Of a stretch of DNA of 64,000 nt, positions 14,078-23,730 are shown in pieces (position 1 is the first letter of the stretch; each line of letters begins with the position of its first letter). Below the pieces are notes generated by a model that worked only from the letters and a program-made list of their open reading frames with translations, ran no database searches and was not told where the DNA came from. Origin of the DNA: an uncultured Lachnospiraceae bacterium (lineage in GTDB: Bacteria; Bacillota; Clostridia; Lachnospirales; Lachnospiraceae); assembly GCA_910577785.1 (NCBI GenBank), contig CAJTNT010000010.1, forward strand, positions 1 to 64,000. The letters are read 5' to 3'. The translations under genes and the position numbers were made by a program.

Positions 14078-17000
14078 CTATTTTTTCTTCGCCTTGCCTT
14101 TCACAATGGCAGACCATGGAGAATACATCTTTTCCCCATCGGCCAGGCGATAGGAACGTATTTTATAATACATCGTCTTTGCCGGCAGTTTCTTGTTGGT
14201 GTAACTTGTTTTCTTGGTGGCTGCAATCTTCTTGTAGCCGCTTCCTTTTTTCCTGGAGCAGTAAATCTCGTATCCTGCTGCCTGCCCGTCCTTTTTCCAG
14301 GTCAGCTTCTGGCTCTTTGCCGACACAGACTTGCATTTCAGGGCAGACGGCTTGGAAAGCTTTGGCACAGCCATTACCGGTTCGGAAGCATCGCCCGACA
14401 GATAATCTCCATTTAGGATCCGGTAAGGCATAACCTTGTAGAAATATTGGTTTCCGGCTGCTACTTCTTTGTCTGTATAAGAGGCTTTTGTGCTTTCCCC
14501 AATTTTAGAGTAGCTGCCGTTTTGGCTCACAGCGCGGTAAATATAGTAAATGGTTGCCCCATTGGTCTTTTTCCAGCTTAATTTGATTGCCTTGGCGCCG
14601 GCAGAAGAGGCTTTCAAGCCCGATGCGGCAGGAAGGCGGGTCCGTCCGCTTATATAGCCGTAATCTGTGTAGATTTTTTTCTTGTTCACGACCTTGTAGG
14701 TACGGAGCTTGTAGTAATATGTGACGCCTGCCTTTAGGTTCTTATGCACATAGCTGTTCTTGTCTGTATTTGCCAGCGTTTTGTACGTCCCATAATAGCT
14801 GTCGCTGTAGGATACTTCTGTTTTCTTGCCATCGCTCATTTGGCGCCAGGTCAGCTTCAGGCTCTTGTAGGAGGGATAAGATATTTCCAGCTCTGCCGGC
14901 GGGGCAAAGTATGCTTTTGCAGAAAAGGCGCCTGTTTCCATGCCATACACTTTCTTCCCTTTCACCTTGCGGTAGGGGCGCACTTTGTAATAACGGTACA
15001 CATCCTTACCGGCTTTTGTGTCTACATAAGAAAGCTTGCTTACCGATTTCAGCAGCTTATAGGAGCCGCTGTAACTATCCGCCCGAAGCACTTCATATCC
15101 TGCTGCCCCTGCCGTCTTATCCCAGGAAATCCTTATATGGCTGCTGGCGGCCGGATGCGCCGTAGCGTTCTGAGGGGCGGCCAGGCCGGGCGTATAGGAG
15201 TAAGGCTTCGTAAAGCGGCTGTACTTGCGCTTTTTGCCCTGCATAATGTAATGTCGCACTTTGTAATAATAGGTCTTGCCAATCTGCAGGCTGTTGTCTA
15301 AGTAAAAGCCGGTATTTGTGGTGGCAACCTTTTTGTAACCCTTTTTCTCATTTGTAGAACGGAAAATCTCACACCCGCGGATATCCGATGGAATGCTGGT
15401 AGAGACGGTTGCGCTTCGGTAATCTCCCACAGATAGGGACAGGTAATAAGGCGGCGTGATTTCCGGCTTCAAGGAGAGAATATTGCCTTTTGGGCCTTCA
15501 TAAGTCTTTCCGGATATTTTCTTGTAGGCCGCGGCCTTATAATAATACTTTTCCCCAACTTTCACTGTTCTGTCGATATAGCTTATGTAAGCTGTGGACG
15601 CAATTTTCTTATAGCCTTTGTCTTTTTTCGTACTGCGGTATATCATATAGCCGTCTGCACCATCGACTCTTGCAATACGAACTTCCAGCTGTTTGTGGGA
15701 AACAGAGCCTTTTTCCAGCTTTGCGGCGCCTAACTGTGCCTTTCCTGCCAAGGCGCCTGACGCATTTCCATAAATCAGGGTGCCATAATAATTCTGGTAG
15801 CCCCTTACTTTGTAATAATAAGTTTTTGCAAACTCTGCCGTGTAATCCTTGTAGGTATCAGAATTTGTCCGCCCTACGGACTTGTATGTTCCATTTTTGG
15901 ACGTGGCGCGGAGTACTTCGTAATTCGTTATGCCCTTTGCCTTTTTCCAGGAAAGGTTTACGGAATCGTAAACACCTGTTATTTTTACAGAGGTTGGCGC
16001 TGTCCGGATAGGGTCTACCGCATAGATCATGATGCTGTCCCGGCAGCCATTTTCTTCTGTTGTAACAGTAATCTCTGCCGTTCCGGCCTTCTGTACCTGG
16101 ATCTTTCCCGTACTGTCTACTTTTGCGACAGATACATCTGAGGATTCCCAGGAAACAGCCTTATTGGGGCTTTCCTGTGGGAGTACATCTGCCTTCAGCT
16201 GGATCGTCTTTTGTTTTTTATCCTTAATATCTACTACAATCTGTCTTTCCCGGCCTAATGAAACATCCGTTACTTCATTTTCTGACGTAGGGATCAGCAC
16301 AACAGCTTCATTGTCCGTGAAGGAATTCTCATCCTCGGCAAAGGCTTCCACATAGTAATATTTGTCCTCTCCCAACGGGACATCCATCTGCCCGCGGTGA
16401 ATTTCATACTGGAAGACATATTCTTCATCCGGCGCGAGATCCTCTGCCGTCCTGCTAACTAAAACCTTTCCCTCTGCGCTGTCCTCATGAATGGAAACCT
16501 TGGCATCTGCAGTCCGGTCAGTCAGATTCCGTAATTTAACAAACAGCATCAGCTTGTTCTGAATATAGTATTCTTTTGCCTCGATAGCAATGTCATTATA
16601 TCCCAGGGTAACCTCCGCTTCATTTGCCTCCGTTACCGCATCTTCATTTTCATCTGAGACGGCCACGCGGTAGGGGGTCACCTCTTCCTGCTCCCCAATA
16701 TAAATCTCTTTTGTGATGGTCTTCTTCTCGCCGGGCGCAATCGTTTCCAGCGCTACATCCTCTATCTGCCGGCCGTCCTGGTAAAACGTAGCATTCACGG
16801 CGGAGGCTTCGGACAATCCATTATTTTGGACAGTAATGGCAAATGGCTGTATGCCATCTTTGCGTTCCCTATCAATAGCGCTTACCCCAATCACTTCCAA
16901 ATCTGGCTGCGGCGTGATAAGCTGGCTGGCAAGTATATAATTATCCTCTTCCGTCTTGCTGCTATATACCGTAAGGTATGTGCCGTTCTCTAAAAGCGCC

Positions 17001-20000
17001 GCGTCAAAATACTGAAGCGCTCCTTCTGGCGATGCAAGGATAGAAGGCGCCCCATAACGATTGCCGTCGCCGGAACTGCGGATAACAATGCTGTCTTCTG
17101 GCTCTTTTGTAGCGGCAGCGCTTCCCCAGATTACGGATCTGCCTCCGTTGTGTTCTACGATCTGGAATGCAGATCCTGCCAACGTGCCGTCTTCCCAGAG
17201 GGGGGCTGTAGTTCCGTCTGCCGGGTGGTAAGACATAATCTGCCCTTCTTTATACCAGAATACCATGCCGCCGCTTATCTGTGCATTCAGGTCTGCCGTA
17301 TCATCCTCGGTCAGGGCCGTGGCGCTTCCATTTCTCCAAAGATAGGCTTCTGTATCTGCCGAAGTATTCAGATCACCGTCTGTATCTATGGTATAGGCTG
17401 CCATTAATGCGCCGCCCGCATCATAGCCTGCATCCAGCCCGCTGATGTATTCCGGTGTGGAAAGCAGCTGTTCCGGCGCCTGCCCTGATAGAATGTCCGC
17501 ATGGTACATCTTGTTCATCCCGCCTTTTCCCAGCAGGTGGTTTGCATCGTTCTGCACCCATACGGCCTCCGCCTTCCCATTGCCTGTAGCGATCCGGGGC
17601 ATTCCGTCATAGACATCGTTCTCTGTCAGGTAGCGCTGGCTCTCAAAGGAAGCCGTCTCAGGATTCCATACGGCTGCTGCAATTTCCATTTTGCCCGCAA
17701 TCTCGGAAAGCATGCCATCGCTGACACCTTCTTCCAGATTTCCTGCCAGTGACGCATCGGATGCGGCTTTCTTCCTTTGCCATACTAAATAAAGGGAGTC
17801 TCCGTCCGCTTTTAAAGACGCCTGATAATCCGATTCGCCTGCGGCGCTCTCCCATACCGGCTGCGGCGCAGCAAAGCCGGAACCATTCCAATAGGTATAC
17901 ATCAATTGCGTGTAATCTACGCCATCTCTGCCATTGTCTGCCTGGAAAATCAGCACGGCGGTATCGCCTGCCTTCTCTAACTGCGGCTGTGTGCCTGGCA
18001 GCATGTAATCCTGTAGGATTTCGTTATAGCTGTAGTTTTGTGACCTGGCGGGAGCGCCATGCTGCCCCGCATTCCAGCCGCTTGTTTTGGCCAGGTAGCT
18101 CCTGTCCTCCAATTCATAGGAAGACGCTTCTTCGAATGGAAGGGCCATCTCCTCGCTGAATGCCTCTGCCCCTTCTGTATAGTCAAAGACAGCCATCTCT
18201 TTTGCGCCATTATAATACTTGTCCAGGATCACCCATGTCCCCTCTGCGATCTTTTTCTCAGCTTTGAATACGAAGAGCATAGAAGCTTTCAATGACATGC
18301 CGCCTTTCAGGCTGACTTTCACATGATTTTTGGGTATGTCCATCTCAATAGGGAGATCCACGCTGCCTTCTGCCCCAACGGATAATGCGCCATTGATTCC
18401 CACGCCGCCGCCAATGGTAAAGTTCGGTGTAAAAGTAATTGGCAAAGAGACTTCAATCTGTCCCGTCTCTGTCAGCACCTTCGTTACCTTTGCGTCAAGC
18501 TCCAAAGACGCCCCGCCGCCGATTTCAAAGTAAACTGGAACCGGGCCTACGACAAACTGGTGGTTATAGGTATACTTTACGCTCGTCCCCAGCAAAAGAC
18601 GGCCAGTCAGATTGGTAATCTTCCCTGTCTTTTCATCCCAGACGCCTTCTGCATAGCCGCTGACCTCTAACTCTGGTTTCGAAAAACTGCCGCCCAGAGA
18701 AAAGGAGCCAGACTTTGCGCCAAAGGCTTTCATAATATCACGGCACCGGTCAATCCTGTCCGCTGTCTTACATGCATCGTCAATTTTTTTCTTCAGATCC
18801 TTCCAGTTCTCTTCGACACTCTTAACATCCGTCCCGCCAAAAGCAATCTGAACTTTATTGTCTTCCGTGACAATGGACAGCGGGATATCGTCCATGGAGA
18901 CCTCAAAGCTGGTGCCTCCTATGATGGGGAGGTCCCCGCCGATGGTAAATCCCGTCTTCTGCCCGATGGTGAATCCTGTTTTTGCCTCTTTGTCGGTCCC
19001 AATAAATCCAGAGCTTTTCTCCCGGATTGTGATGCCAGTCTGGTATGCTTTAGACTTCGTGCCGTCTGCGCTAAGCATCATGCAGTAGACAGGCTTATCT
19101 GCTGAAAACGTTTCTCCAGGCTTGAACGTAATGCTGGACGCTCTGGTCTTCACCTGCTTTTCTCCCTGATACAGGATAAAGTCGCCTGCCGGATGCCCGG
19201 CCCAATCGCCCGCAAGCGTTACGGTACATTCGGTCTCTTCGTCTTCTTTGTAATTCAGACGCTCCATCCGCAGATCCCTTATCTTCCCGTTCCCATAAGA
19301 GGCATATGCCATCGTCAGGTAAGGAACGTTATTTCCTGACGCCTTCTCTAGGTAAAAGGGCTCCATGCTTCCTTTTTTTAGGTCGAGAATCCGCTTCTGT
19401 GTTTCATAGCCGTCTGCGGATACCGTTACCGTATAGTTTCCTTCTGGAATTGCAAAATGCGCCATTCCCAGAGAATCTGTCTCTTCTGTATCCGAGCCAA
19501 TCGTCACCTTTGCCTGGTAAATCTTGTCCTGTGTAGATCTGTCCCCTGCATAGACCAGGACTTCGTCCTGGTAAGAGCGGTATACGAGCAGGCTCCTAAG
19601 ATCCTTGGAATCCACCTGGCTGCAGCCCAGGGCATAGAGGACAAGGTCATCCATAACCTTTTGGGCATACATCCCATATCCTTTATCCTCTGCATAGATA
19701 TAATTGTGCTCCCAGGTCAGGCCGGATGCAATGACCTTTCCTTTCCCCCATGGATATTCCACTAAGGTAGGCCTGCCGTCTGTCCCCCGGATAATCACAT
19801 TGCTGCCTTGCGGAAGGCTGTCCTCATTGAAATAGACATGGCTGCAGTAATTGTTATACAAATCGTTGTTGGTCAGGGAAATGCCATTCGAATATTGCCC
19901 GGTTACGATGGGGTGGTTATAATCTGCAATCTGGTTTCTGTACAGATAGTTATTGCCCTTTGTCACACCGCCAGGGAGCTCTTCTACAAGCTTCCCGTTT

Positions 20001-20554
20001 GCCCATCCGCTATCGCATGCCCCAAAAATAACCACGCCGCCAATGCTGACATACGCTTCTATGTATTCCTTAAACTCTGCATAATTACTGTAAGTGGAAA
20101 AGGATTGGTCATTTGCGAACATAATAACCGCATATTCGGATAAATCCGTCTTGCGGAATTGCCCTGTCGTCACCTTTTTGTAACTGGTTAGGGACGAAAG
20201 GATCGTATGGTTTGCTGTTGAATCCCATGGCAGATTGTCTTCAATCAGCAGTACCTTCCCATTTCCTTTGGCGTCTGCCTGTGGGGCAGGCTGTGCCCCT
20301 TTCAGGCTTTCCTCGATCAGCCTCTGCTGTTCGCCCTGGCTTAATGCCTTATGTTTGCTTCCGGCAGAGGAAGAGCTGCCGTCTGCCGCAGAATTTCCTT
20401 CGTTATCGTCTATGGAACCTGTGTTCTTGTGTGCAGTTTCCTGTCCGTTCGGTTTCGCCGCCAGGTCCTGTACTGGCAGCATAGCCAAAAGTATTGCCGC
20501 GGACAGGAAAACCGCCAACATCCTCCTGCCTATTTCATAAATCTTCTCTTTCAT
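14078..20554 (-). CDS. 2158-residue secreted multidomain protein (GATase-like, CARDB, Big_2, seven Fn3)
   Basis: Signal peptide at residues 1-33 (RRMLAVFLSAAILLAMLPV), then a low-complexity Ser/Gly linker. Residues ~98-310 look like a class I glutamine-amidotransferase-like/ThuA-type fold (KVLLIEDNLPW, GGVVIFGACDSG, GKGKVIASGLTWEHN). A carboxypeptidase-regulatory-like repeat follows (~330-400), then a long beta-rich stretch, a propeller-like part (~860-1240), CARDB-type adhesion domains (~1250-1470, ITVQNNGLSEASAVN), a Big_2 domain (~1470-1545, KAVSWESSDVSVAKVD) and seven Fn3-like repeats of 85-90 residues ending at KGKAKKK. No LPXTG motif or TM anchor exists at the C-terminus, so it is either released or held noncovalently. 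GGGAAGGAG precedes the ATG. It is cotranscribed with the small membrane protein upstream. Confidence 0.9.
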   Translation of the reverse strand: MKEKIYEIGRRMLAVFLSAAILLAMLPVQDLAAKPNGQETAHKNTGSIDDNEGNSAADGSSSSAGSKHKALSQGEQQRLIEESLKGAQPAPQADAKGNGKVLLIEDNLPWDSTANHTILSSLTSYKKVTTGQFRKTDLSEYAVIMFANDQSFSTYSNYAEFKEYIEAYVSIGGVVIFGACDSGWANGKLVEELPGGVTKGNNYLYRNQIADYNHPIVTGQYSNGISLTNNDLYNNYCSHVYFNEDSLPQGSNVIIRGTDGRPTLVEYPWGKGKVIASGLTWEHNYIYAEDKGYGMYAQKVMDDLVLYALGCSQVDSKDLRSLLVYRSYQDEVLVYAGDRSTQDKIYQAKVTIGSDTEETDSLGMAHFAIPEGNYTVTVSADGYETQKRILDLKKGSMEPFYLEKASGNNVPYLTMAYASYGNGKIRDLRMERLNYKEDEETECTVTLAGDWAGHPAGDFILYQGEKQVKTRASSITFKPGETFSADKPVYCMMLSADGTKSKAYQTGITIREKSSGFIGTDKEAKTGFTIGQKTGFTIGGDLPIIGGTSFEVSMDDIPLSIVTEDNKVQIAFGGTDVKSVEENWKDLKKKIDDACKTADRIDRCRDIMKAFGAKSGSFSLGGSFSKPELEVSGYAEGVWDEKTGKITNLTGRLLLGTSVKYTYNHQFVVGPVPVYFEIGGGASLELDAKVTKVLTETGQIEVSLPITFTPNFTIGGGVGINGALSVGAEGSVDLPIEMDIPKNHVKVSLKGGMSLKASMLFVFKAEKKIAEGTWVILDKYYNGAKEMAVFDYTEGAEAFSEEMALPFEEASSYELEDRSYLAKTSGWNAGQHGAPARSQNYSYNEILQDYMLPGTQPQLEKAGDTAVLIFQADNGRDGVDYTQLMYTYWNGSGFAAPQPVWESAAGESDYQASLKADGDSLYLVWQRKKAASDASLAGNLEEGVSDGMLSEIAGKMEIAAAVWNPETASFESQRYLTENDVYDGMPRIATGNGKAEAVWVQNDANHLLGKGGMNKMYHADILSGQAPEQLLSTPEYISGLDAGYDAGGALMAAYTIDTDGDLNTSADTEAYLWRNGSATALTEDDTADLNAQISGGMVFWYKEGQIMSYHPADGTTAPLWEDGTLAGSAFQIVEHNGGRSVIWGSAAATKEPEDSIVIRSSGDGNRYGAPSILASPEGALQYFDAALLENGTYLTVYSSKTEEDNYILASQLITPQPDLEVIGVSAIDRERKDGIQPFAITVQNNGLSEASAVNATFYQDGRQIEDVALETIAPGEKKTITKEIYIGEQEEVTPYRVAVSDENEDAVTEANEAEVTLGYNDIAIEAKEYYIQNKLMLFVKLRNLTDRTADAKVSIHEDSAEGKVLVSRTAEDLAPDEEYVFQYEIHRGQMDVPLGEDKYYYVEAFAEDENSFTDNEAVVLIPTSENEVTDVSLGRERQIVVDIKDKKQKTIQLKADVLPQESPNKAVSWESSDVSVAKVDSTGKIQVQKAGTAEITVTTEENGCRDSIMIYAVDPIRTAPTSVKITGVYDSVNLSWKKAKGITNYEVLRATSKNGTYKSVGRTNSDTYKDYTAEFAKTYYYKVRGYQNYYGTLIYGNASGALAGKAQLGAAKLEKGSVSHKQLEVRIARVDGADGYMIYRSTKKDKGYKKIASTAYISYIDRTVKVGEKYYYKAAAYKKISGKTYEGPKGNILSLKPEITPPYYLSLSVGDYRSATVSTSIPSDIRGCEIFRSTNEKKGYKKVATTNTGFYLDNSLQIGKTYYYKVRHYIMQGKKRKYSRFTKPYSYTPGLAAPQNATAHPAASSHIRISWDKTAGAAGYEVLRADSYSGSYKLLKSVSKLSYVDTKAGKDVYRYYKVRPYRKVKGKKVYGMETGAFSAKAYFAPPAELEISYPSYKSLKLTWRQMSDGKKTEVSYSDSYYGTYKTLANTDKNSYVHKNLKAGVTYYYKLRTYKVVNKKKIYTDYGYISGRTRLPAASGLKASSAGAKAIKLSWKKTNGATIYYIYRAVSQNGSYSKIGESTKASYTDKEVAAGNQYFYKVMPYRILNGDYLSGDASEPVMAVPKLSKPSALKCKSVSAKSQKLTWKKDGQAAGYEIYCSRKKGSGYKKIAATKKTSYTNKKLPAKTMYYKIRSYRLADGEKMYSPWSAIVKGKAKKK

Positions 20555-20569
20555 GTCATTACTCCTTCC

Positions 20570-20959
20570 CTATGATATAAATAGCCCTGCTGCAATCAAC
20601 GCTATGCCTGCAATCTCGAGAACCAGCATAGCGGCTGCCATTGTGGGCTCCTTTGCCAGGACGAATTGCCCTGGATGGTCTTTTTTGCAGATAATTTCTT
20701 CGGTCGTTCCGATTTTCTTTCGGGAAATTCGTTTGACGCCAATATTCCCCGTCCCTGTATACCGTTTTCCCAGGATCGTGTATTCATAGACATAGAAATA
20801 TTGTTCCGCAGGGCCTGCGGTATAATCCCGGATCAGGGCTGTGGCCCGGATGCCGTCCTTTATTACTCTCTGGCGCCCGCGCTGATAGAATAATCCAATG
20901 CCTATCAGCAGCAGCCCTGCTGCAATCAGCACAATCCTTCCCATGATGCCGCCTTCCAT
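20570..20959 (-). CDS. DUF3592-like small membrane protein
   Basis: 129 residues with an N-terminal TM helix (IVLIAAGLLLIGIGLFY), a central beta-rich domain of about 75 residues (ATALIRDYTAG...YVYEYTILGKRYTGTG) and a C-terminal TM helix (AAAMLVLEIAGIALIAAGLFI). This matches the general DUF3592 plan; function is unknown. AAGGAGG five nucleotides upstream supports the ATG at 20959. The stop is 15 nt before the large secreted protein gene, so the pair forms an operon from a consensus promoter; a role in handling or sensing that protein is only inferred from linkage. Confidence 0.8.
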   Translation of the reverse strand: MEGGIMGRIVLIAAGLLLIGIGLFYQRGRQRVIKDGIRATALIRDYTAGPAEQYFYVYEYTILGKRYTGTGNIGVKRISRKKIGTTEEIICKKDHPGQFVLAKEPTMAAAMLVLEIAGIALIAAGLFIS

Positions 20960-21013
20960 TCATTCCTCCTTCCCAAGTGTCCCTCCGATATGTTATGGAA
21001 CATCTTTTTCTCA

Positions 21014-21042
21014 ATTTTATTCTTTGAGGAAATATTTGTCAA
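21014..21042 (-). promoter_or_regulatory. Promoter of the DUF3592/secreted protein operon
   Basis: Read on the minus strand: TTGACA (21042-21037), 17-bp spacer, TAAAAT (21019-21014), about 55 nt before the start codon. Very close to consensus. Confidence 0.75.
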
Positions 21043-21079
21043 TATGTTTATAAGTTTATCCTGTCAAACGGAATGGCGG

Positions 21080-21108
21080 TTGAAACATCCCTGAGGTTAT
21101 GGTAAAAT
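21080..21108 (+). promoter_or_regulatory. Promoter of ybaK
   Basis: TTGAAA, 17-bp spacer, TAAAAT, ending 42 nt before the ybaK start. Divergent from the promoter of the secreted-protein operon. Confidence 0.7.
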
Positions 21109-21149
21109 AAACGAAGGGAAATGATGCAAGCTATTTTTGGGAGAGGGCC

Positions 21150-21644
21150 ATGAAGAAGAATACAGAAAAAACAAACGTTATGAGAATTTTAGAACAGAAG
21201 AAAATCGAATACAAGAGTTACTGCTATGCAGATACCGGCGTCATCAGCGGCATAGATGTCGCAGCCGTACTGAAGCAGAACCCAGAGCAGGTTTTCAAGA
21301 CATTGGTAACCGTGGGGCATTCTGGGGAACACTATGTCTTCCTCCTGCCTGTCCGCAGAGAGCTGGATCTGAAAAAGGCTGCCAGGTGCGTAGGCGAAAA
21401 GAGCATTGGCATGGTCAAGTCCAAGGAACTGCTGGCATTGACAGGATATGTCCACGGAGGCTGTTCCCCCATCGGGATGAAGAAACCGTTTCGGACAACC
21501 ATCGACCGATCTGCCGGGAATTTTCCTGCCATCCTTTTCAGCGGGGGGAAAATCGGCTATCAGGTGGAGGTTTCCCTTGACGGCTTAAAAAAGGCGCTGC
21601 CGTTTGTGCTGGAGGATATTGCGGGTGACATTGCCGATGGATAA
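21150..21644 (+). CDS. ybaK: Cys-tRNA(Pro)/Cys-tRNA(Cys) deacylase YbaK
   Basis: Trans-editing enzyme that hydrolyses mischarged Cys-tRNA(Pro). 164 residues, the family length. Recognisable blocks are ISGIDVAAVLKQNPEQVFKTLV, FLLPVRRELDLKKAA, GEKSIGMV, LLALTGYVHGGCSPIGMKK (the conserved GYxxGGxxPxG segment) and FSGGKIGYQVEVSL. Single gene between its own promoter and a strong hairpin. Confidence 0.95.
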   Translation: MKKNTEKTNVMRILEQKKIEYKSYCYADTGVISGIDVAAVLKQNPEQVFKTLVTVGHSGEHYVFLLPVRRELDLKKAARCVGEKSIGMVKSKELLALTGYVHGGCSPIGMKKPFRTTIDRSAGNFPAILFSGGKIGYQVEVSLDGLKKALPFVLEDIAGDIADG

Positions 21645-21985
21645 CGGCATGTTTTTTAGAGAATGGAGATAGAAGATAGAAACGCCAAGGAAGTTTACAT
21701 AATTATTTTATGTAAACTTCCTTGCCCATATCCGCTTATAGAACAGAACGATCCTACTACACAAAATCCCCCAGCGTCCTGTCCGCCAAGAAAACATTCC
21801 TGCCTCTGAATGCCCAGCCCCCCTCCTAAGCCCGTCTTCCAACAGTAAAATTCTCCCCCAATTCTTCCCAAAATAAGAATATTTATGAAATTTTAACAAA
21901 TTTTTAGTATACATTGACTTTTTTATATGCTAAAATAAAACGTAAAACTTTTTCCTTTGCTTTGAGAGAGTGGAAGGAAGCGCTT
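21645..21985. other. Noncoding region between ybaK and radC
   Basis: Contains the 16-bp stem hairpin at 21687-21723 and an AT-rich stretch before radC with a possible promoter TTGACT (21914-21919), 16-bp spacer, TAAAAC (21936-21941). No supported gene. Confidence 0.5.
21687..21723. terminator. Strong hairpin after ybaK
   Basis: AAGGAAGTTTACATAA (21687-21702) and TTATGTAAACTTCCTT (21708-21723), a perfect 16-bp stem with a 5-nt loop, 43 nt after the ybaK stop. No U-tract follows on either strand, so it may be a terminator of unusual form or a processing site. Confidence 0.6.
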
Positions 21986-22678
21986 ATGAATACACATATC
22001 ACGATGAAAGAACTGCCTGAATCTGAGCAGCCTATAGAGAAATGCGCCCGCTACGGCGCACAGGCCCTCTCGGATGCGGAGCTTTTAGCCGTCATCCTCC
22101 GAAGCGGCACCCAGAAGGTTACGGCTCTGCAGCTTGCCCAGCTATTCCTGTCCAAGCGGGACAAGAACCTTTTGAACCTTTTTACCATGCCCCCAGAGGA
22201 AATGAAACGCATCCCTGGCATCGGCCAGGTAAAGGCCGCCCAGCTGAAGTGCGTAGCCGAGCTTGCCAGCCGCATTGCGCAGGCCAGCCGTTTCCGGAAT
22301 GTGAAGCTGAATGACCCCGGCAGCATTGCCGCCTACTATATGGAGGCGTTGCGCCATGAACCCAGGGAACAGCTCCTGTTAGCGATGTTTGATTCCAAGA
22401 GCGTCCTATTAGGCGATGCTGTCATTTCCGTAGGCACGGTCAACAGCTCCCTGGTGTCCCCGCGGGAGATATTCCTCAAAGCGCTGGAGTGCCACGCCGT
22501 ACACATCGTGCTGCTGCACAACCACCCCAGCGGGGATCCGTCGCCCAGCGAGGCGGACAGCCAGGTGACGAAGAGGGTTCTGGAATGCGGCGGCCTTTTG
22601 GGAATTGCATTAGCAGATCATATTATTATTGGGGACAACCGATATATGAGCTTTAGAGAAAATGGCCTTTTAGGCTGA
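21986..22678 (+). CDS. radC: RadC-family JAB/MPN-domain protein
   Basis: 230 residues: an N-terminal helix-hairpin-helix region (IPGIGQVKAAQLKCVAELASR) and a C-terminal MPN/JAMM domain with the metal motif HNHPSGDPSPSEAD. A biochemical role is unsettled in the family; the old link to radiation repair is not secure. The ATG with GGAAGGAAG upstream is chosen over an extension starting at 21914. First gene of the shape operon, as in Bacillus where radC precedes mreB; 17 nt to mreB. Confidence 0.93.
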   Translation: MNTHITMKELPESEQPIEKCARYGAQALSDAELLAVILRSGTQKVTALQLAQLFLSKRDKNLLNLFTMPPEEMKRIPGIGQVKAAQLKCVAELASRIAQASRFRNVKLNDPGSIAAYYMEALRHEPREQLLLAMFDSKSVLLGDAVISVGTVNSSLVSPREIFLKALECHAVHIVLLHNHPSGDPSPSEADSQVTKRVLECGGLLGIALADHIIIGDNRYMSFRENGLLG

Positions 22679-22695
22679 GGAAAGGAACGGAGATT

Positions 22696-23715
22696 ATGTC
22701 ATCAAATGTTTATGGAATTGATTTAGGGACCTTCAATCTGAAAATATACTGCAAGTCCACGGGCAAAGTCATCAATGAGAAGAATACGATTGCCATTGTG
22801 GGCAAGAACCAGCTCTACGCTTTTGGGGACGACGCCTATGCGATGTATGAGAAGGCGCCGGACGCTATCCAGGTATCGTTCCCGGTCGTCAATGGCGTGA
22901 TTGCAGATTATAACAATATGCAGAATATGATAGGGAAGGTATTGGAGAAGCATATCAAAGGCCACATCAAGGGCTCTGAGTTTATCGTTGCCGTGCCCAC
23001 GGATATTACCGAAGTGGAGAAGAAAGCCTTTTTTGACCTCTTTTACAAGAGCAAGTTCAAGCCTAAAAGCGTGCTGCTCTGTGAGAAGCCGATTGCTGAC
23101 GCGGCTGGGCTGGATCTGGATGTAAATTCCCCTACCGGATTTATGATTGTGAATATCGGAGCGGACACCACGGAGATTTCCGTAATTTCCCTTGGCGGCC
23201 TGGTGCTCAGTGATTTGCTGCACTTCGGGGGGAAGCGGATTGACGAAGTAATCATCAACCATCTGAAGCGCAAGTTCAGCCTCGTCATTGGCCAGAAGAC
23301 GGCTATGTACCTGAAAGAAGAGCTCGGATGCGCCCTTCCCGAAGATGAGGTGCAGAGTACCGTCATTGTCGGGCGCGATGTCGTGAGCGGGCTTCCGATT
23401 GAAATGGAGGTGACCTCAGATGTCATTTATGAGGCCATTAAGGACAGCCTGGCCACCATCTGTAATTCGATCAAGATGATTCTGGAGAAGACGCCGCCAG
23501 AATTGGCCAGGGACATCATCCATTCTGGCATTTACATTACGGGCGGCTCTTCGCGGATCCGCAAAATGGATCAGCTGTTTTCTGACATTACGAATATCCA
23601 GGTAAATACCTGCGAGCTACCAGAAGAGAGCGCCGTACGCGGCTTGAATAAAATTGTGTCAGATGAGAAATTCCGCAGGCTTGCTTTCAGCATGAAAGAC
23701 AGAATCTATAATTAG
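22696..23715 (+). CDS. mreB: Rod-shape protein MreB
   Basis: Actin-like ATPase that forms membrane-bound filaments and positions the elongation machinery. 339 residues with phosphate-binding GIDLGTFNLKIY at the N-terminus, the connecting and adenosine motifs (IVNIGADTTEISVISLGGLV, ITGGSSRI) in place. Somewhat divergent from canonical MreB (MreB usually has GIDLGTANTL), so it may belong to an Mbl/MreBH-like subgroup; position before mreC and mreD supports the call. Confidence 0.93.
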   Translation: MSSNVYGIDLGTFNLKIYCKSTGKVINEKNTIAIVGKNQLYAFGDDAYAMYEKAPDAIQVSFPVVNGVIADYNNMQNMIGKVLEKHIKGHIKGSEFIVAVPTDITEVEKKAFFDLFYKSKFKPKSVLLCEKPIADAAGLDLDVNSPTGFMIVNIGADTTEISVISLGGLVLSDLLHFGGKRIDEVIINHLKRKFSLVIGQKTAMYLKEELGCALPEDEVQSTVIVGRDVVSGLPIEMEVTSDVIYEAIKDSLATICNSIKMILEKTPPELARDIIHSGIYITGGSSRIRKMDQLFSDITNIQVNTCELPEESAVRGLNKIVSDEKFRRLAFSMKDRIYN

Positions 23716-23730
23716 AGGTCGTAAATATTT

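Noticed and set aside
14078..16000. Fn3-coding repeats mistaken for a CRISPR or DNA tandem array
   Set aside because: The repetition is at protein level (85-90 residues, diverged); there are no identical DNA repeats with regular spacers.
14744..18295. Numerous plus-strand open frames opposite the large secreted protein
   Set aside because: Products of composition in the antisense of repeated Fn3-like coding sequence; none has a start signal.
21708..21914. Minus-strand open frame between ybaK and radC
   Set aside because: Begins within AT-rich promoter DNA and ends in the hairpin; no coding character.
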